Below, piece after piece: positions 44,002-53,350 of a stretch of DNA of 64,000 bases. The stretch's first letter is position 1. Each line of letters starts with the position of its first letter. The stretch lies in assembly GCF_900007165.1 (NCBI RefSeq), contig NZ_CYGY02000021.1:2877-66876 (forward strand), in the 5' to 3' direction. The position numbers and the translations under genes were made by a program. Source of the DNA: Paraburkholderia piptadeniae. Its GTDB lineage: Bacteria; Pseudomonadota; Gammaproteobacteria; Burkholderiales; Burkholderiaceae. The notes under the pieces are model-generated. The model was not told the DNA's origin, searched no databases, and saw only the letters and a program-made list of their open reading frames with translations.

Positions 44002-44728
44002 AAACTGGAGCGGCTTCTCATACATCGTCACCAATCTCGCGCGTTTCATCCGCCCGGACGAGATCACGTTCAGCGGCGTGAATTCGACACCGCCGATGCT
44101 CGCATGTCTGCTCGCCAAGCGCGCATATGACTGGGACTTCGTCTATATCAACGTCGCGGGCGGCGTCGATCCGTCGCCCTCATCGATTCCGATTTCGAGT
44201 TCCGATCCGCTGCTAGCCGAAGGTTCGGCATCGATCTTCGCCAACGAAGATTTCTACGATCTCTGCACACGCGGGCGCATGGACCTTACCTTTCTCGGCG
44301 CGGCACAGCTCGACGGCGAAGGCAACGCGAACAACTCGTGCATCGGTGACTGGTCGCATCCGAAAGTGCGTCTGCCTGGTGGCGGCGGCGGCGCGGTGAT
44401 GCTGCCGACAGCCAAACGCGCCTGCACATGGCGCACGGAGCATTCGAAGCGAACGCTCGTCGAAAAGCTCGATTTCGTCACATCGTGGGGCGGCATGCAT
44501 GGCGTCGTCACGCCGATCGCGGTGTTCGTGAAGCGCGACGGCAGGCTCGCGTTGCAATCGTGGCATCCGGAATCGAGCCTCGATGAAGTGCGCGAGCGGA
44601 CCGGATTTTCGTTCGAGGCCACCGATGCCACCCCGACCGCGCTGCCCACCGCGCGCGAACGTGAGGCACTCGCCGCGCTGGACCCGCAAGGGACATTCGA
44701 ACGCGACGCAGCCATCCGGCTCAGGTAA
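43994..44728 (+). CDS. Class I CoA-transferase-like subunit B
   Basis: A 244-residue beta subunit (GctB/IpdB-like): LTFLGAAQLDGEGNANNSCIGDW and LPGGGGGAVMLPTAKRA are clear family blocks. In true class I transferases the beta subunit has a catalytic Glu in a strand like ISEGG or FEAG; here the matching strand reads YINVAGGVDPSP, with no Glu. The loss of that residue is the known difference between CoA-transferases and the hydrolase IpdAB. This pair may therefore not be a transferase. Overlaps subunit A and ends 5 bp before the ligase start. Confidence 0.8.
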   Translation: MAENWSGFSYIVTNLARFIRPDEITFSGVNSTPPMLACLLAKRAYDWDFVYINVAGGVDPSPSSIPISSSDPLLAEGSASIFANEDFYDLCTRGRMDLTFLGAAQLDGEGNANNSCIGDWSHPKVRLPGGGGGAVMLPTAKRACTWRTEHSKRTLVEKLDFVTSWGGMHGVVTPIAVFVKRDGRLALQSWHPESSLDEVRERTGFSFEATDATPTALPTAREREALAALDPQGTFERDAAIRLR

Positions 44729-44733
44729 CGACC

Positions 44734-46275
44734 GTGAAGATATCCACCGCATTGAATCTCGACGTCCGGCCGGCGAGCCTGGCGCAAGCCTTCGATCAGT
44801 ACTGGCATGCGCGCGGTCTGCAGGACCTTCCCGCGCTGACCGACGGCGCAAAGACGCTCACGTACGCCGAACTCGCACACGAGACGGGCGCCGTCGCGGC
44901 CAGTCTGTCGGGCCGCGATGCGCGCCCCGGCGATGTCGTCGCAATCATCATGTCCCGCTCGCTCGATGCCGTCGTGCTGCTGCTTGCGGCAATCCGCGCC
45001 GGATTGTGTCCTTGCGTGTTCGAACCCAAACTGGCGCCCGAAGAAGTCAGCGCACGGCTGATCGAAACGCGCGCGCGTTTCCTCGTGCATGACCCGGAGC
45101 ATGCTGCGTTCATCGAATCGCTCTCTATTTCCGAACACACGGCGACGCTCGACTTCGTGCGTCTGACGGAGGCGTCGTCTTTTCCGCCCGTCGATGTCGC
45201 GCCCGATTGTCCCGCGCTGCTGCTCTTCACATCGGGCAGCACGGGCCGGCCCAAAGTCGTGCAACTCACGCAGGCGGCGCTCCTGAACAACGCGCTCGGC
45301 GTGCTCGAACAAAGCGCGCTGTCGAGCGACGACTGCCTGCTGCATGTGATGCCGATCTATCACACCAACGGCGTCAACAATCAGTTGTTCGCGCCGTTGC
45401 TCGCAGGTTCGATGATCGCGTTCTGCCCGCGCTTTCGCGCGGAGGACATGCCGGAACTGATGACGCGCTTCAAGCCGACCATCATCACCGGCGTGCCGAC
45501 GATGTACTCGCGCATGCTCGCACAGCACTTCGATCCGAACGTGCTCGCGACTCTGCGCATGGCGCGCTGCGGCTCGGCGCCGATCACCGAAGCGCTGCAT
45601 CGGGAGGTGGAAGAGAAGCTCGGCTGCCCGCTGGTTATCTCGTACGGCCTGTCGGAAGCGACGTGCACGAGCACGCTGAATCCGCCGACGGCAAGGCGCA
45701 TCGGCTCGGTCGGCAAGGTACTGCCCGGACAGACCGTCGGCTTGCGCGCCGCCGACGGCTCGATGAGCCGCGCGGCCAACGTCGAAGGTGAAATCTGCAT
45801 CGCGGGCCCGAACCTGATGACCGGCTATCTCGGCGCGAACGATGCCACCGCCCGCACTGTCACCGATGGATGGCTGCGCACGGGCGACCTCGGTCGCTTC
45901 GACGACGATGGTTATCTCTACGTGACTGGCCGCATCAAGGACGTCATCATTCGCGGCGGCGAGAATCTGTCGCCGTTGCTGATCGAAAGCGTGATCGTCG
46001 CGGACGGCGATGTCGTCTCTTGCTGCGTGGTCGGACGCGCGGACAAGGATCTCGGCGAAGTGCCGGTTGCATTCGTCGTGCCGAAAGACGCGGGTACTGC
46101 AAACGCCGAGCATGTGCAGGATGCCGTTAGGAAGCGGCTTTCGCGCATCTATGTGCCGCACGACGTGGTGTTCGTTGAATCCCTGCCGGAAACGGCGGTG
46201 GGCAAAGTCGATCGCAAAACGCTCGCGGCGCGTCTCGCCGATGGCTATTACGAAGAGAAGCGGGCGACGAACTGA
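44734..46275 (+). CDS. AMP-forming acyl-CoA ligase
   Basis: A 513-residue ANL-superfamily ligase that turns an acid, ATP and CoA into an acyl-CoA. Signatures are LLLFTSGSTGRPKVVQLT (P-loop-like), ISYGLSEATCTS, TGDLGRFDDDGYLYVTGRIKDVIIRGGENLSP and the catalytic lysine in ETAVGKVDRKTLA near the C terminus. The start is GTG 44734, 5 bp after the previous stop. It is the last gene of the IclR-controlled operon and probably activates the free acid made by the aldehyde dehydrogenase or taken up by the transporters. Confidence 0.9.
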   Translation: MKISTALNLDVRPASLAQAFDQYWHARGLQDLPALTDGAKTLTYAELAHETGAVAASLSGRDARPGDVVAIIMSRSLDAVVLLLAAIRAGLCPCVFEPKLAPEEVSARLIETRARFLVHDPEHAAFIESLSISEHTATLDFVRLTEASSFPPVDVAPDCPALLLFTSGSTGRPKVVQLTQAALLNNALGVLEQSALSSDDCLLHVMPIYHTNGVNNQLFAPLLAGSMIAFCPRFRAEDMPELMTRFKPTIITGVPTMYSRMLAQHFDPNVLATLRMARCGSAPITEALHREVEEKLGCPLVISYGLSEATCTSTLNPPTARRIGSVGKVLPGQTVGLRAADGSMSRAANVEGEICIAGPNLMTGYLGANDATARTVTDGWLRTGDLGRFDDDGYLYVTGRIKDVIIRGGENLSPLLIESVIVADGDVVSCCVVGRADKDLGEVPVAFVVPKDAGTANAEHVQDAVRKRLSRIYVPHDVVFVESLPETAVGKVDRKTLAARLADGYYEEKRATN

Positions 46276-46296
46276 AGCCGGTCAAGGCGAATCGGC

Positions 46297-46891
46297 ATAG
46301 GGGGTAGCCACCGGGCTACGCCCCTGCCACACCACCCGGCATGCGGGTCCGCACCGGGCGGTTCGGGAGGTTGAGGTTATGAGAGGCGGGGTAAGCCAAG
46401 ACGGTCGAACCATGCGATGGTCAGCACCCCGTTGAGCAGCTTGCCGCTGTTGCGCCACCAGCGATGGCTGTTGGCCGCCACCTGTCGCGCAACATCATGG
46501 GCCGCGCCGAGGGCGCGCAGCTCCCGATACATGGTCGTGCCGCGCTTCTGTCCTGTGGCTACTATGACCTCTGCTGAGACCTCGCTCCGGTTCGACACCG
46601 TCACCCTTTCAGGCATGAGGCGAGGCGTCCCCAGGTAAGAACGCACTCCTTCATCGCACAACCGCTGCATTTACGCCACTTCGCCTTGGTCACGAGAGCT
46701 TCGCGGTTTATTGCCCGCTCGCCCTGCTCGGCAGCGCCTTCTATGCAGTTCTTGTCCATCGGCTCGCGATTTACGCTCCACGCTTCCTCCCCACACTCGG
46801 TCGCCCTCATGCAGTTGCGCTTCACTTCATTTGCTGTGACCAGCTTATGACGGGACTTGCACCCGCAGGAGTACGCCCATGCTGGGCGCAC
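46297..46891 (-). mobile_element. Internally deleted group II intron (class C-like)
   Basis: On the minus strand the element starts GTGCGCCCAGCATGGGCG at 46891, a typical group II intron 5' end. It then has ribozyme-like sequence and the last part of the intron-encoded maturase, with VARQVAANSHRWWRNSGKLL and WFDRLGLPRLS (stop at 46377). It ends with a domain V/VI-like stem-loop region (CCGCCCGGTGCGGACC...GTAGCC-CGGT-GGCTAC) and CCCCCTAT at 46297. At about 595 bp nearly all the reverse transcriptase is missing. It lies directly behind the T run of the sulfatase terminator, in the same orientation, the preferred site of class C introns. It cannot make its own maturase, but could be spliced or moved by one from elsewhere. 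Confidence 0.78.
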
Positions 46892-46897
46892 AATAAA

Positions 46898-46929
46898 AAA
46901 GAGGGGGAACCGCGCGGTTCCCCCTCTTT
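46898..46929 (-). terminator. Rho-independent terminator of the sulfatase operon
   Basis: AAAGAGGGGGAACC, GCGC, GGTTCCCCCTCTTT: a perfect 14-bp stem. Read on the minus strand it is followed by TTTATT, then by the intron 5' end. It lies 17 bp after the sulfatase stop codon and is also symmetric enough to stop plus-strand transcription. Confidence 0.9.
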
Positions 46930-46946
46930 CATTGCGATGACCTAAG

Positions 46947-49301
46947 TTATTCGTTCTCGTGCCGGGCTTTCTCCACGGCCAGCGCTTCCTGCTTGCGATC
47001 ATGCTCGTCGAGATCGCTCAGAACATCGATCGTCACGCTATGGATTTCGCCGAGAAACTCGAACGGACAGGCATAGGTTTCATCGACAGGCGTACCGGTA
47101 TCCAGCCCGATATCGAAGGTCTCGGTGTACGAGTATTGGATCGGTACCGTGCGCGCGATCGCGCCGTGGCCAGCGTCTTCGCCGTCGATCGAAAAACGCA
47201 CCTCGCCTCCCGCGCCGAGCTTCGGCTGTTCGATGCCGAACGTCATGCGAACGCGCTGTCGTCCGGGCTTGAGAGGCCGACCGGAGACGACCGTATGCCG
47301 CTCCAGACCCGATACGTTGTGCACGTAGTGAAGGCGCCCGTCCTTCACGTAAAACCCGTATCCGCCGAAGCGTCCGCCCGCCGTCACAAGCATGCCCGAA
47401 GCGCCCACTTCCGGCATCGTCAGATCGACCTCGATGCGATGCGAGCGTCCCTTCAGATTCGGCGCGCTGCCTTCGGGGATGCCGTACACGCCTTGATGAT
47501 ACACGAAGTGCGTGCGCCCGCGCGCGAGCGCCGGCCCCTGGTGATACCGCTCGCCGTAGCGGTCATCGAGCGGCAACACGTTATGTTGCTCCGCTTCGGC
47601 CCACCAGAGCTGTCGCAACTCGTGCAGCTTTTCCGGATGCTCGGCCGCGAGGTCGCGCGCCTGCGAGAAATCGACATCGACGTGATACAGCTCCCACGGA
47701 TCGGAATCGAAATCGCCGGTCGCGTTGCCGCCACCGATTTGCCACGGCAAACGTCCGCGATGACGCGCACCCGCGACCCAGCCCTCGTGATAGATCGCGC
47801 GATGGCCGAGCAGTTCGAAGTACTGCGTGCGGCGCCTTGAAGCCGCGTCGCGCTCCTTGAAGCTGTACGACATCGACACGCCTTCCGCCGGTTTCTGCGC
47901 GACGCCGTTCACCGATTCGGGCATCGGAATGCCGGCGGCTTCGAGAATCGTCGGCACGATATCGATGCAATGATGAAACTGCTCGCGCAAGCTCCCGGGA
48001 TCCGTGATCCGCTTCGGCCATGACATCACCATGCCATTGCGAGTACCGCCGAAATGCGAGGCGATCTGCTTGACCCATTGCATCGGCGCAGAACCAGCCC
48101 ACGCCCAGCCGACGGGATAGTTCGGGTAGCTCATCGGCCCGCCGATATCGTCGATGCGCGCCAGCTGTTCGGCGGGCGTTTGTGGCATGCCGTTGAGATT
48201 GCCCCACTTGTTGACCTGCCCTTTAAGCGTGCCTTCCGCGCTCGGGCCGTTATCGCCCGCGATGAAGATCACCATCGTGTCGTCGTCGATGCCCTGCGCG
48301 GCCAGTTCGTCCATCACTCGGCCGATCTGGTGATCGCAGTGCGACAGCGCGCCCGCGAACGCTTCCATGAGCCGCGCGCCGAGACGCTTCTCGTCGTCGC
48401 TCGATTCGTCCCACGCGGGAATCTCGGCAGGGCGCGGCGTGAGTTGCGCGTCGGCCGGAATGATGCCGAGTGCGCGCTGCCGTTCGAAGGTGCGCTTGCG
48501 CTGCTCGTCCCAGCCGTGATCGAACGCGCCGCGATAGCGCTCGATCCATTCCTTCGGCGCATGAAGCGGCGAATGCGCGGTGCCGGGCGCAAGATAAAGA
48601 AAGAACGGTCGATCCGAATTCACCGAGCGTTGCAGCCTGATCCATGAGATCGCGTGGTCGGCTAGATCTTCGTCCAGGTGAAGGTCCTTCTTGCTGTCGC
48701 GCCGAACGACGGGGCGCGTGTTCTCCACGAGCACTGGATCCCACTGGTTCGCGTCCGCGCCAAGAAAGCCGTAGAAGTACTCGAAGCCGAGGCCCGTCGG
48801 CCAGCGGTCGAACGGTCCGACGGGGCTGGTCTCCCATTCGGGCGTGTTGTGCCACTTGCCGAGCGCGGCGGTCGCGTAGCCGTTGGCGCGCAACGTTTCC
48901 GCGATGCATGCGGAATCGCGCGGCCACATCGAGTTGTAGCCGGGGAAGCCCGTCGCGAGATTGGTGATCGCCCCATTCGCAACGCTGTGATGATTGCGCC
49001 CAGTCAGGAGCGCGGCGCGCGTAGGCGTGCACATCGCCGTCGTGTGGAAACGGTTGTAGCGAAGGCCGCGTGTGGCGAGGCGATCGAGCGTGGGCATCGC
49101 GACTGGGCCGCCGAAAGTACTGGGATGTCCGAAGCCGACGTCGTCGAGCAGGATCAACACCACGTTCGGCGCGCCGGCTGGCGGCTTGATCGGCTGCGGA
49201 AAGCTTTGTTGCGAATCCTTCCAGGTCTTGCCGACCTCGCCGTCGAACGGATCCTCGGGCAACGGAAGCGACGTGCGGTCTTTGGCTTTGCGTTCTGCCA
49301 T
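46947..49301 (-). CDS. Arylsulfatase, formylglycine (Cys) type
   Basis: A 784-residue sulfatase of the alkaline-phosphatase superfamily that hydrolyses sulfate esters. The metal-binding start is VVLILLDDVGFGHPSTFGG (D53, D54), and the active-site motif is CTPTRAALLTGR with C91, which is converted to formylglycine. ALGKWHNTP and VIFIAGDNGPSAEGTLKG give further metal and substrate residues. The C-terminal 200 residues form a beta-rich domain. No signal peptide is seen, so it is probably cytoplasmic, which agrees with an importer gene in the operon. Its start follows the stop of the formylglycine-generating enzyme without a gap (TAGATG). The operon order is MFS, FGE, sulfatase under an IclR-type operator. 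Confidence 0.93.
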   Translation of the reverse strand: MAERKAKDRTSLPLPEDPFDGEVGKTWKDSQQSFPQPIKPPAGAPNVVLILLDDVGFGHPSTFGGPVAMPTLDRLATRGLRYNRFHTTAMCTPTRAALLTGRNHHSVANGAITNLATGFPGYNSMWPRDSACIAETLRANGYATAALGKWHNTPEWETSPVGPFDRWPTGLGFEYFYGFLGADANQWDPVLVENTRPVVRRDSKKDLHLDEDLADHAISWIRLQRSVNSDRPFFLYLAPGTAHSPLHAPKEWIERYRGAFDHGWDEQRKRTFERQRALGIIPADAQLTPRPAEIPAWDESSDDEKRLGARLMEAFAGALSHCDHQIGRVMDELAAQGIDDDTMVIFIAGDNGPSAEGTLKGQVNKWGNLNGMPQTPAEQLARIDDIGGPMSYPNYPVGWAWAGSAPMQWVKQIASHFGGTRNGMVMSWPKRITDPGSLREQFHHCIDIVPTILEAAGIPMPESVNGVAQKPAEGVSMSYSFKERDAASRRRTQYFELLGHRAIYHEGWVAGARHRGRLPWQIGGGNATGDFDSDPWELYHVDVDFSQARDLAAEHPEKLHELRQLWWAEAEQHNVLPLDDRYGERYHQGPALARGRTHFVYHQGVYGIPEGSAPNLKGRSHRIEVDLTMPEVGASGMLVTAGGRFGGYGFYVKDGRLHYVHNVSGLERHTVVSGRPLKPGRQRVRMTFGIEQPKLGAGGEVRFSIDGEDAGHGAIARTVPIQYSYTETFDIGLDTGTPVDETYACPFEFLGEIHSVTIDVLSDLDEHDRKQEALAVEKARHENE

Positions 49302-50255
49302 CTATTTCTCCTTGAGTTGCTGGGGCGCGGCGCCGCGCACGACACAGCGAAAGCCGATGTGGCACGACGCGGTATCGATCATTTGTGGCTGACGCGCGGA
49401 CGGACGGTAACGGTCGCAGTACGACGGCGCGCACAGGAACGAGCCGCCCTTCACGACCTTCCGAGGAATGGGGATATCGGGTTGCGTCGGATCGAAGCTC
49501 GAATCAGCGGCTGGCCCGCGAGGATTGCCGACGACACAACAAGGCTTCGACGACGCGCGCGGCTGATCGACATACCAGTCCTGGGTCCACTCCCAGACAT
49601 TGCCCGCCATGTCGAACAGTCCATAGCCGTTGGGCGGGAAAGCGCCGACCGGCGAGGTGCGCTCATAGCCGTCGAGCGCGACGTTCTGCCACGGGAATTC
49701 GCCTTGCCACGTATTGGCCATGATCAGGCCGTCGGGCGTGAAGTCATCGCCCCATGCGAAGGCCGCCTGATCCAGTCCGCCGCGCGCTGCGTATTCCCAC
49801 TCGGCTTCGGTCGGCAACGCCTTGCCGGCCCATTGCGCATAGGCGGCCGCGTCTGCGAAAGAGACATGGACGACGGGATGATCGTTCAGTCCGTCAATGC
49901 CGCTCGCGCCGCCATAGGGGCTGCGCCACGACGCACCTTGCGTATAGCGCCACCAGACGTATGGATCGGAGCGGTCGACCGGACCGGGCGGCGGCTCGAA
50001 GGTGAGCGAGCCGGGCATCAACGCGCCGGTGTCGGCACCCGGATAAAGCGCGGGATCGGGATGGCGTTCGGCCACGGTGACATAGCCGGTCGCGTCGACG
50101 AAAGCGGCGAACGCGGCATTGGTCACGGGCGTCGGATCGATCCAGAATCCGTCGACGCGCACGCGTCGCACCGGCGCTTCTTCGGGATGATGCGCGTCGC
50201 TGCCCATCCTAAAGATGCCGCCGTCGATCCAGATCATCGAATCCAGGATGTTCAT
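49302..50255 (-). CDS. Formylglycine-generating enzyme
   Basis: A 317-residue FGE-sulfatase-domain protein (SUMF1-like) that oxidises the sulfatase active-site Cys to formylglycine with O2. The first block is GGIFRMGSD, then PTPVTNAAFAAFV, LPTEAEWEYAARGG, YGLFDMAGNVWEWTQDWY and finally KGGSFLCAPSYCDRYRPSARQ. The two cysteines C275 and C280 match the copper-binding active pair of true FGEs, which many look-alikes (EgtB-type, hydrolase-linked) lack. It is translationally linked to the sulfatase downstream and lies 4 bp after the MFS gene, so it is dedicated to that sulfatase. Confidence 0.92.
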   Translation of the reverse strand: MNILDSMIWIDGGIFRMGSDAHHPEEAPVRRVRVDGFWIDPTPVTNAAFAAFVDATGYVTVAERHPDPALYPGADTGALMPGSLTFEPPPGPVDRSDPYVWWRYTQGASWRSPYGGASGIDGLNDHPVVHVSFADAAAYAQWAGKALPTEAEWEYAARGGLDQAAFAWGDDFTPDGLIMANTWQGEFPWQNVALDGYERTSPVGAFPPNGYGLFDMAGNVWEWTQDWYVDQPRASSKPCCVVGNPRGPAADSSFDPTQPDIPIPRKVVKGGSFLCAPSYCDRYRPSARQPQMIDTASCHIGFRCVVRGAAPQQLKEK

Positions 50256-50259
50256 CGCA

Positions 50260-51591
50260 CTATTTCATTGCCGAAAGACGCGCGGCGCGATCCGCTTCGC
50301 GACGTGGCGAAGGCAGAGCGCACAGCAGCGTAAACATGCCGATGATGAGGATCGACGCGATCACGGCAAGTCCGCTATACAGACTGCCCGTGACCTCCTT
50401 GAGCGTGCCGACGATGTTCGGGCTCAGCACGCCGCCGATCGCACCGAGCGCGGTGATCATCGCGATGCCCCCCGCAGCCGAGCCGCCGCGCAGATAGGCA
50501 GGCGGAATCGTCCAGAACGTCGCGAGATTGGCATACAGGCCGACCGACGCCACGGCAAGGCAGCACACCGTCAATGGCACGCTGCCGGAAGCAAGCGGAA
50601 GCAGCAGAAACGCAGCGGCCACCGCGAAACCGGAACCCGCGACGTGCCAGCGGCGTTCGCCATGCCGGTCCGAGCTATAGCCGGCGAGCAGCGTGCCGAT
50701 CGCGGTGCACACGGAGATGCCCCCGCTGATGAGCCCGATGGTTCCGATGTTCTGCACACCCACTTGCCGGATGATGCTCGGAATCCAGAAGCTGACGGCG
50801 TTCAGCCCCATGAAGATCGTGAAGTAGATGAACGCGAGCAGATAAATGCGCGGGTTGCGCAGCGCGTCGCGCATGCTGCCGTGCGCGCCTTCCTTCGCGC
50901 CGTTGGCGCTGTCCGCCGCGAGTTCGGCCATCACGCGCGATTGCTCGGCAGGCGCGAGCCACTTTGCATCTTTCGGACGATCGTCGAGGAAAAACAGTGC
51001 CATGATCCCCAGTGCCATCGCGGGCACGCCTTCGATCAGAAAGAGCCACTGCCAGCCGCGCAATCCCATGACAGTATCGAAGTGGCTCATGATGCCGCCC
51101 GACAGCGGCCCGCCGATCACGCCCGCAAGCGGAATGGCGATCACGAAGAGACTCGTCACTCGCCCGCGCCTCGCGTCCGGAAACCAGTACGTCAAATACA
51201 GAATGATGCCGGGGAAGAACCCCGCCTCCGCCGCGCCGAGCAGGAAGCGCAGAACGTAGAGCATCGTCGCGTTCTTCGTGAACATCAGCAGGACGGTGAA
51301 CAAACCCCACAGAAACATAATGCGCATGAGCGTCTTGCGCACGCCGATACGCGCCAGCATCAGATTGCTCGGCACCTCGAAAGCCATGTAGCTCACGAAG
51401 AAGATGCCTGCGGCCATGCCATACACCGCGTCGTTGAGCTTCAGGTCCTGCAGGAACTGCAACTTCGCGAAACCAATGTTCACACGATCGATGAAATTGA
51501 TCACGTAGCACACGAAGAGAAACGGGACGATGCGCCGCGTGATCTTTCGGAACAGCGCGTCGTCGGGTGATAAGGGCATGGCGGATTTCAT
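50260..51591 (-). CDS. MFS transporter, ACS family
   Basis: A 443-residue major facilitator protein of the anion:cation symporter family (phthalate, tartrate, hexuronate and similar anions). Features are VCYVINFIDRVNIGFAKLQF, VPSNLMLARIGVRKTLMRIMFLWG and LGAAEAGFFPGIILYLTYWFP. ATG 51591 has GGAG upstream; the frame extends four codons to a TTG. It is the first gene of the FGE-sulfatase operon, so its likely cargo is an organic sulfate ester anion. TCTTATTATTTAGGA lies 40 bp upstream. Confidence 0.88.
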   Translation of the reverse strand: MKSAMPLSPDDALFRKITRRIVPFLFVCYVINFIDRVNIGFAKLQFLQDLKLNDAVYGMAAGIFFVSYMAFEVPSNLMLARIGVRKTLMRIMFLWGLFTVLLMFTKNATMLYVLRFLLGAAEAGFFPGIILYLTYWFPDARRGRVTSLFVIAIPLAGVIGGPLSGGIMSHFDTVMGLRGWQWLFLIEGVPAMALGIMALFFLDDRPKDAKWLAPAEQSRVMAELAADSANGAKEGAHGSMRDALRNPRIYLLAFIYFTIFMGLNAVSFWIPSIIRQVGVQNIGTIGLISGGISVCTAIGTLLAGYSSDRHGERRWHVAGSGFAVAAAFLLLPLASGSVPLTVCCLAVASVGLYANLATFWTIPPAYLRGGSAAGGIAMITALGAIGGVLSPNIVGTLKEVTGSLYSGLAVIASILIIGMFTLLCALPSPRREADRAARLSAMK

Positions 51592-51630
51592 CGTTGTCTC
51601 CAAACGTTCCAGAAATGATCCAGGCTGCCG

Positions 51631-51645
51631 TCTTATTATTTAGGA
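51631..51645. promoter_or_regulatory. IclR-type operator before sulfatase operon
   Basis: TCTTATTATTTAGGA, one base off in the left arm of the 15-bp palindrome, 40 bp before the MFS start. Confidence 0.65.
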
Positions 51646-51815
51646 CACTTGTCGCAAATATCCTTGAGAGAATGCTGGCACCTCGTCTCTGAATCCGCAA
51701 GCGAAATTGCCGGCTTTGCGGGAAATCCCGAGGACCGGACGCTTCTTCCAGACGATGCTCCTGCCTTGACAGTGCGTCGAAAGGCGCGCGATCATGTCGA
51801 TTATTGGGAGTGTCA

Positions 51816-51830
51816 TCCTATATTTAAGGA
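51816..51830. promoter_or_regulatory. IclR-type operator before aldehyde dehydrogenase
   Basis: TCCTATATTTAAGGA, with TCCT/AGGA ends and an AT core, 45 bp before the aldehyde dehydrogenase start. With 51631-51645 it brackets the divergent promoter region. Confidence 0.7.
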
Positions 51831-51874
51831 CGAGACTCGAAACCATAAAGCTTTCCCAACATCAGGAGCCGCGC

Positions 51875-53305
51875 ATGTATCCCGAACTGTCCCTTTACAT
51901 CAATGGCGAGTTCATCGGCCCGAGCGACGCGCGCCGTTTCGAGGAGGTTGTGAATCCCGCGACGAGACAAGTCCTGGGACGCCTGCCGCACGCGAGCGTA
52001 CAAGACCTCGATCACGCGGTGGCATCGGCGCAAAAGGCCTTCGAATCGTGGAAGAAGAGTTCGCCGATGCTGCGCTCGGAGATTCTGCGTCGTGTGGGTG
52101 CGCTGGCTCGCGAACGCGCCGACGACATTGCTCGCGCGCTCACGCTCGATCAGGGCAAGCCGCTGGCGGAAGCGAAGATGGAAGTGGTCGGCTGCGCGGA
52201 CCATGCCGACTGGCACGCGGAAGAATGCCGCCGCATTTACGGGCGCGTGATTCCTTCGCGCGATCCCGCGGTGCGGCAGATGGTGTTGCGCGAACCGATC
52301 GGCGTGTGCGCCGCCTTTACGCCGTGGAATTTCCCGTTCAATCAGGCCATCCGCAAGATCGTCGCCGCGATCGGCGCGGGCTGCACGATCATCCTCAAGG
52401 GGCCGGAAGATGCGCCGAGCGCCGTCGTCGCGCTTGCACATCTGTTCCACGACGCGGGCCTACCGCCCGGCGTGCTCAACATCGTCTGGGGCGTGCCGCA
52501 TGAAGTGTCCAGCCATCTGATCGCGAGCCCGGTGGTACGCAAGATTTCCTTCACAGGATCGGTCGAGGTAGGCAAGAAGCTCGCGGCCACAGCGAGCGCG
52601 CACATGAAGCGCATGACAATGGAACTGGGCGGCCACGCGCCCGTCATCGTGTGCGAGGACGCAGATCTCGATGCGGCCGTGCTCGTCACCATGAAGGCGA
52701 AGTTGCGCAATGCCGGGCAGGTCTGCGTCGCGCCGACTCGCCTGTTCGTGCACGACGCGATCTTCGATGCTTTCCGCGATCGCATGGTCGCCGCCTTCGA
52801 AAGAGTCAAGGTCGGCGCCGGCATAGAAACGGATACCGTGATGGGACCGCTCGCGCACGACCGGCGCGTGACAGAAATGGAGAGCTTCGTCGCGGATGCC
52901 AAAGCGCGCGGTGGCAGCGTGCTGACCGGCGGCTACGCGCCCGATCTGGGCGGCAGCTTCTTTGCGCCGACGCTCATCACAGGACTGGAGGACGACGCGA
53001 AGCTGATGACGCACGAACCCTTCGGTCCCATCGCGCCGCTCGCGCGCTTCAAGACGCTCGACGAAGCCATCCGTCGTGCGAATAGCCTGCCCTTCGGACT
53101 TGCGTCGTACGCGTTCACGGAAAACGCCAAAGCAGCGCATCGGCTCGCGACCGAGCTCGAAGCGGGCATGGTCAATATCAATCATTCGGGCATGGCGCTG
53201 CCGGAAACGCCGTTCGGCGGCATCAAGGACAGCGGCTTCGGCAGCGAAGGCGGCGCGGAAACCTTCGACGGATACCTGAACATCAAGTTCGTCACGCAAA
53301 TCTGA
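51875..53305 (+). CDS. NAD(P)-dependent aldehyde dehydrogenase
   Basis: A 476-residue aldehyde dehydrogenase, closest in look to succinate-semialdehyde and related dehydrogenases. Markers are [15 protein letters not shown], the cofactor loop [13 protein letters not shown], general base in [11 protein letters not shown], nucleophile in [11 protein letters not shown] and the C-terminal [21 protein letters not shown] lies before ATG 51875. It is divergent from the sulfatase operon with IclR-type operators on both sides. It probably oxidises the aldehyde formed from the desulfated alcohol to the acid that the CoA ligase or CoA-transferase activates. Confidence 0.9.
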   Translation: MYPELSLYINGEFIGPSDARRFEEVVNPATRQVLGRLPHASVQDLDHAVASAQKAFESWKKSSPMLRSEILRRVGALARERADDIARALTLDQGKPLAEAKMEVVGCADHADWHAEECRRIYGRVIPSRDPAVRQMVLREPIGVCAAFTPWNFPFNQAIRKIVAAIGAGCTIILKGPEDAPSAVVALAHLFHDAGLPPGVLNIVWGVPHEVSSHLIASPVVRKISFTGSVEVGKKLAATASAHMKRMTMELGGHAPVIVCEDADLDAAVLVTMKAKLRNAGQVCVAPTRLFVHDAIFDAFRDRMVAAFERVKVGAGIETDTVMGPLAHDRRVTEMESFVADAKARGGSVLTGGYAPDLGGSFFAPTLITGLEDDAKLMTHEPFGPIAPLARFKTLDEAIRRANSLPFGLASYAFTENAKAAHRLATELEAGMVNINHSGMALPETPFGGIKDSGFGSEGGAETFDGYLNIKFVTQI

Positions 53306-53350
53306 TGCACTTTATGGCGCGGCGCGATGCCGCGCTGCGTGGAGCCCGTG

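Noticed and set aside
44254..46161. A 635-codon open frame on the minus strand inside the CoA-ligase operon
   Set aside because: It runs antisense to two well-supported genes, has the His/Arg-rich composition of GC-driven antisense frames and shows no family motif.
48678..50333. A 551-codon plus-strand frame across sulfatase and FGE genes
   Set aside because: It is the antisense shadow of two clear enzymes; composition is Arg/Ala-rich and no motif is seen.
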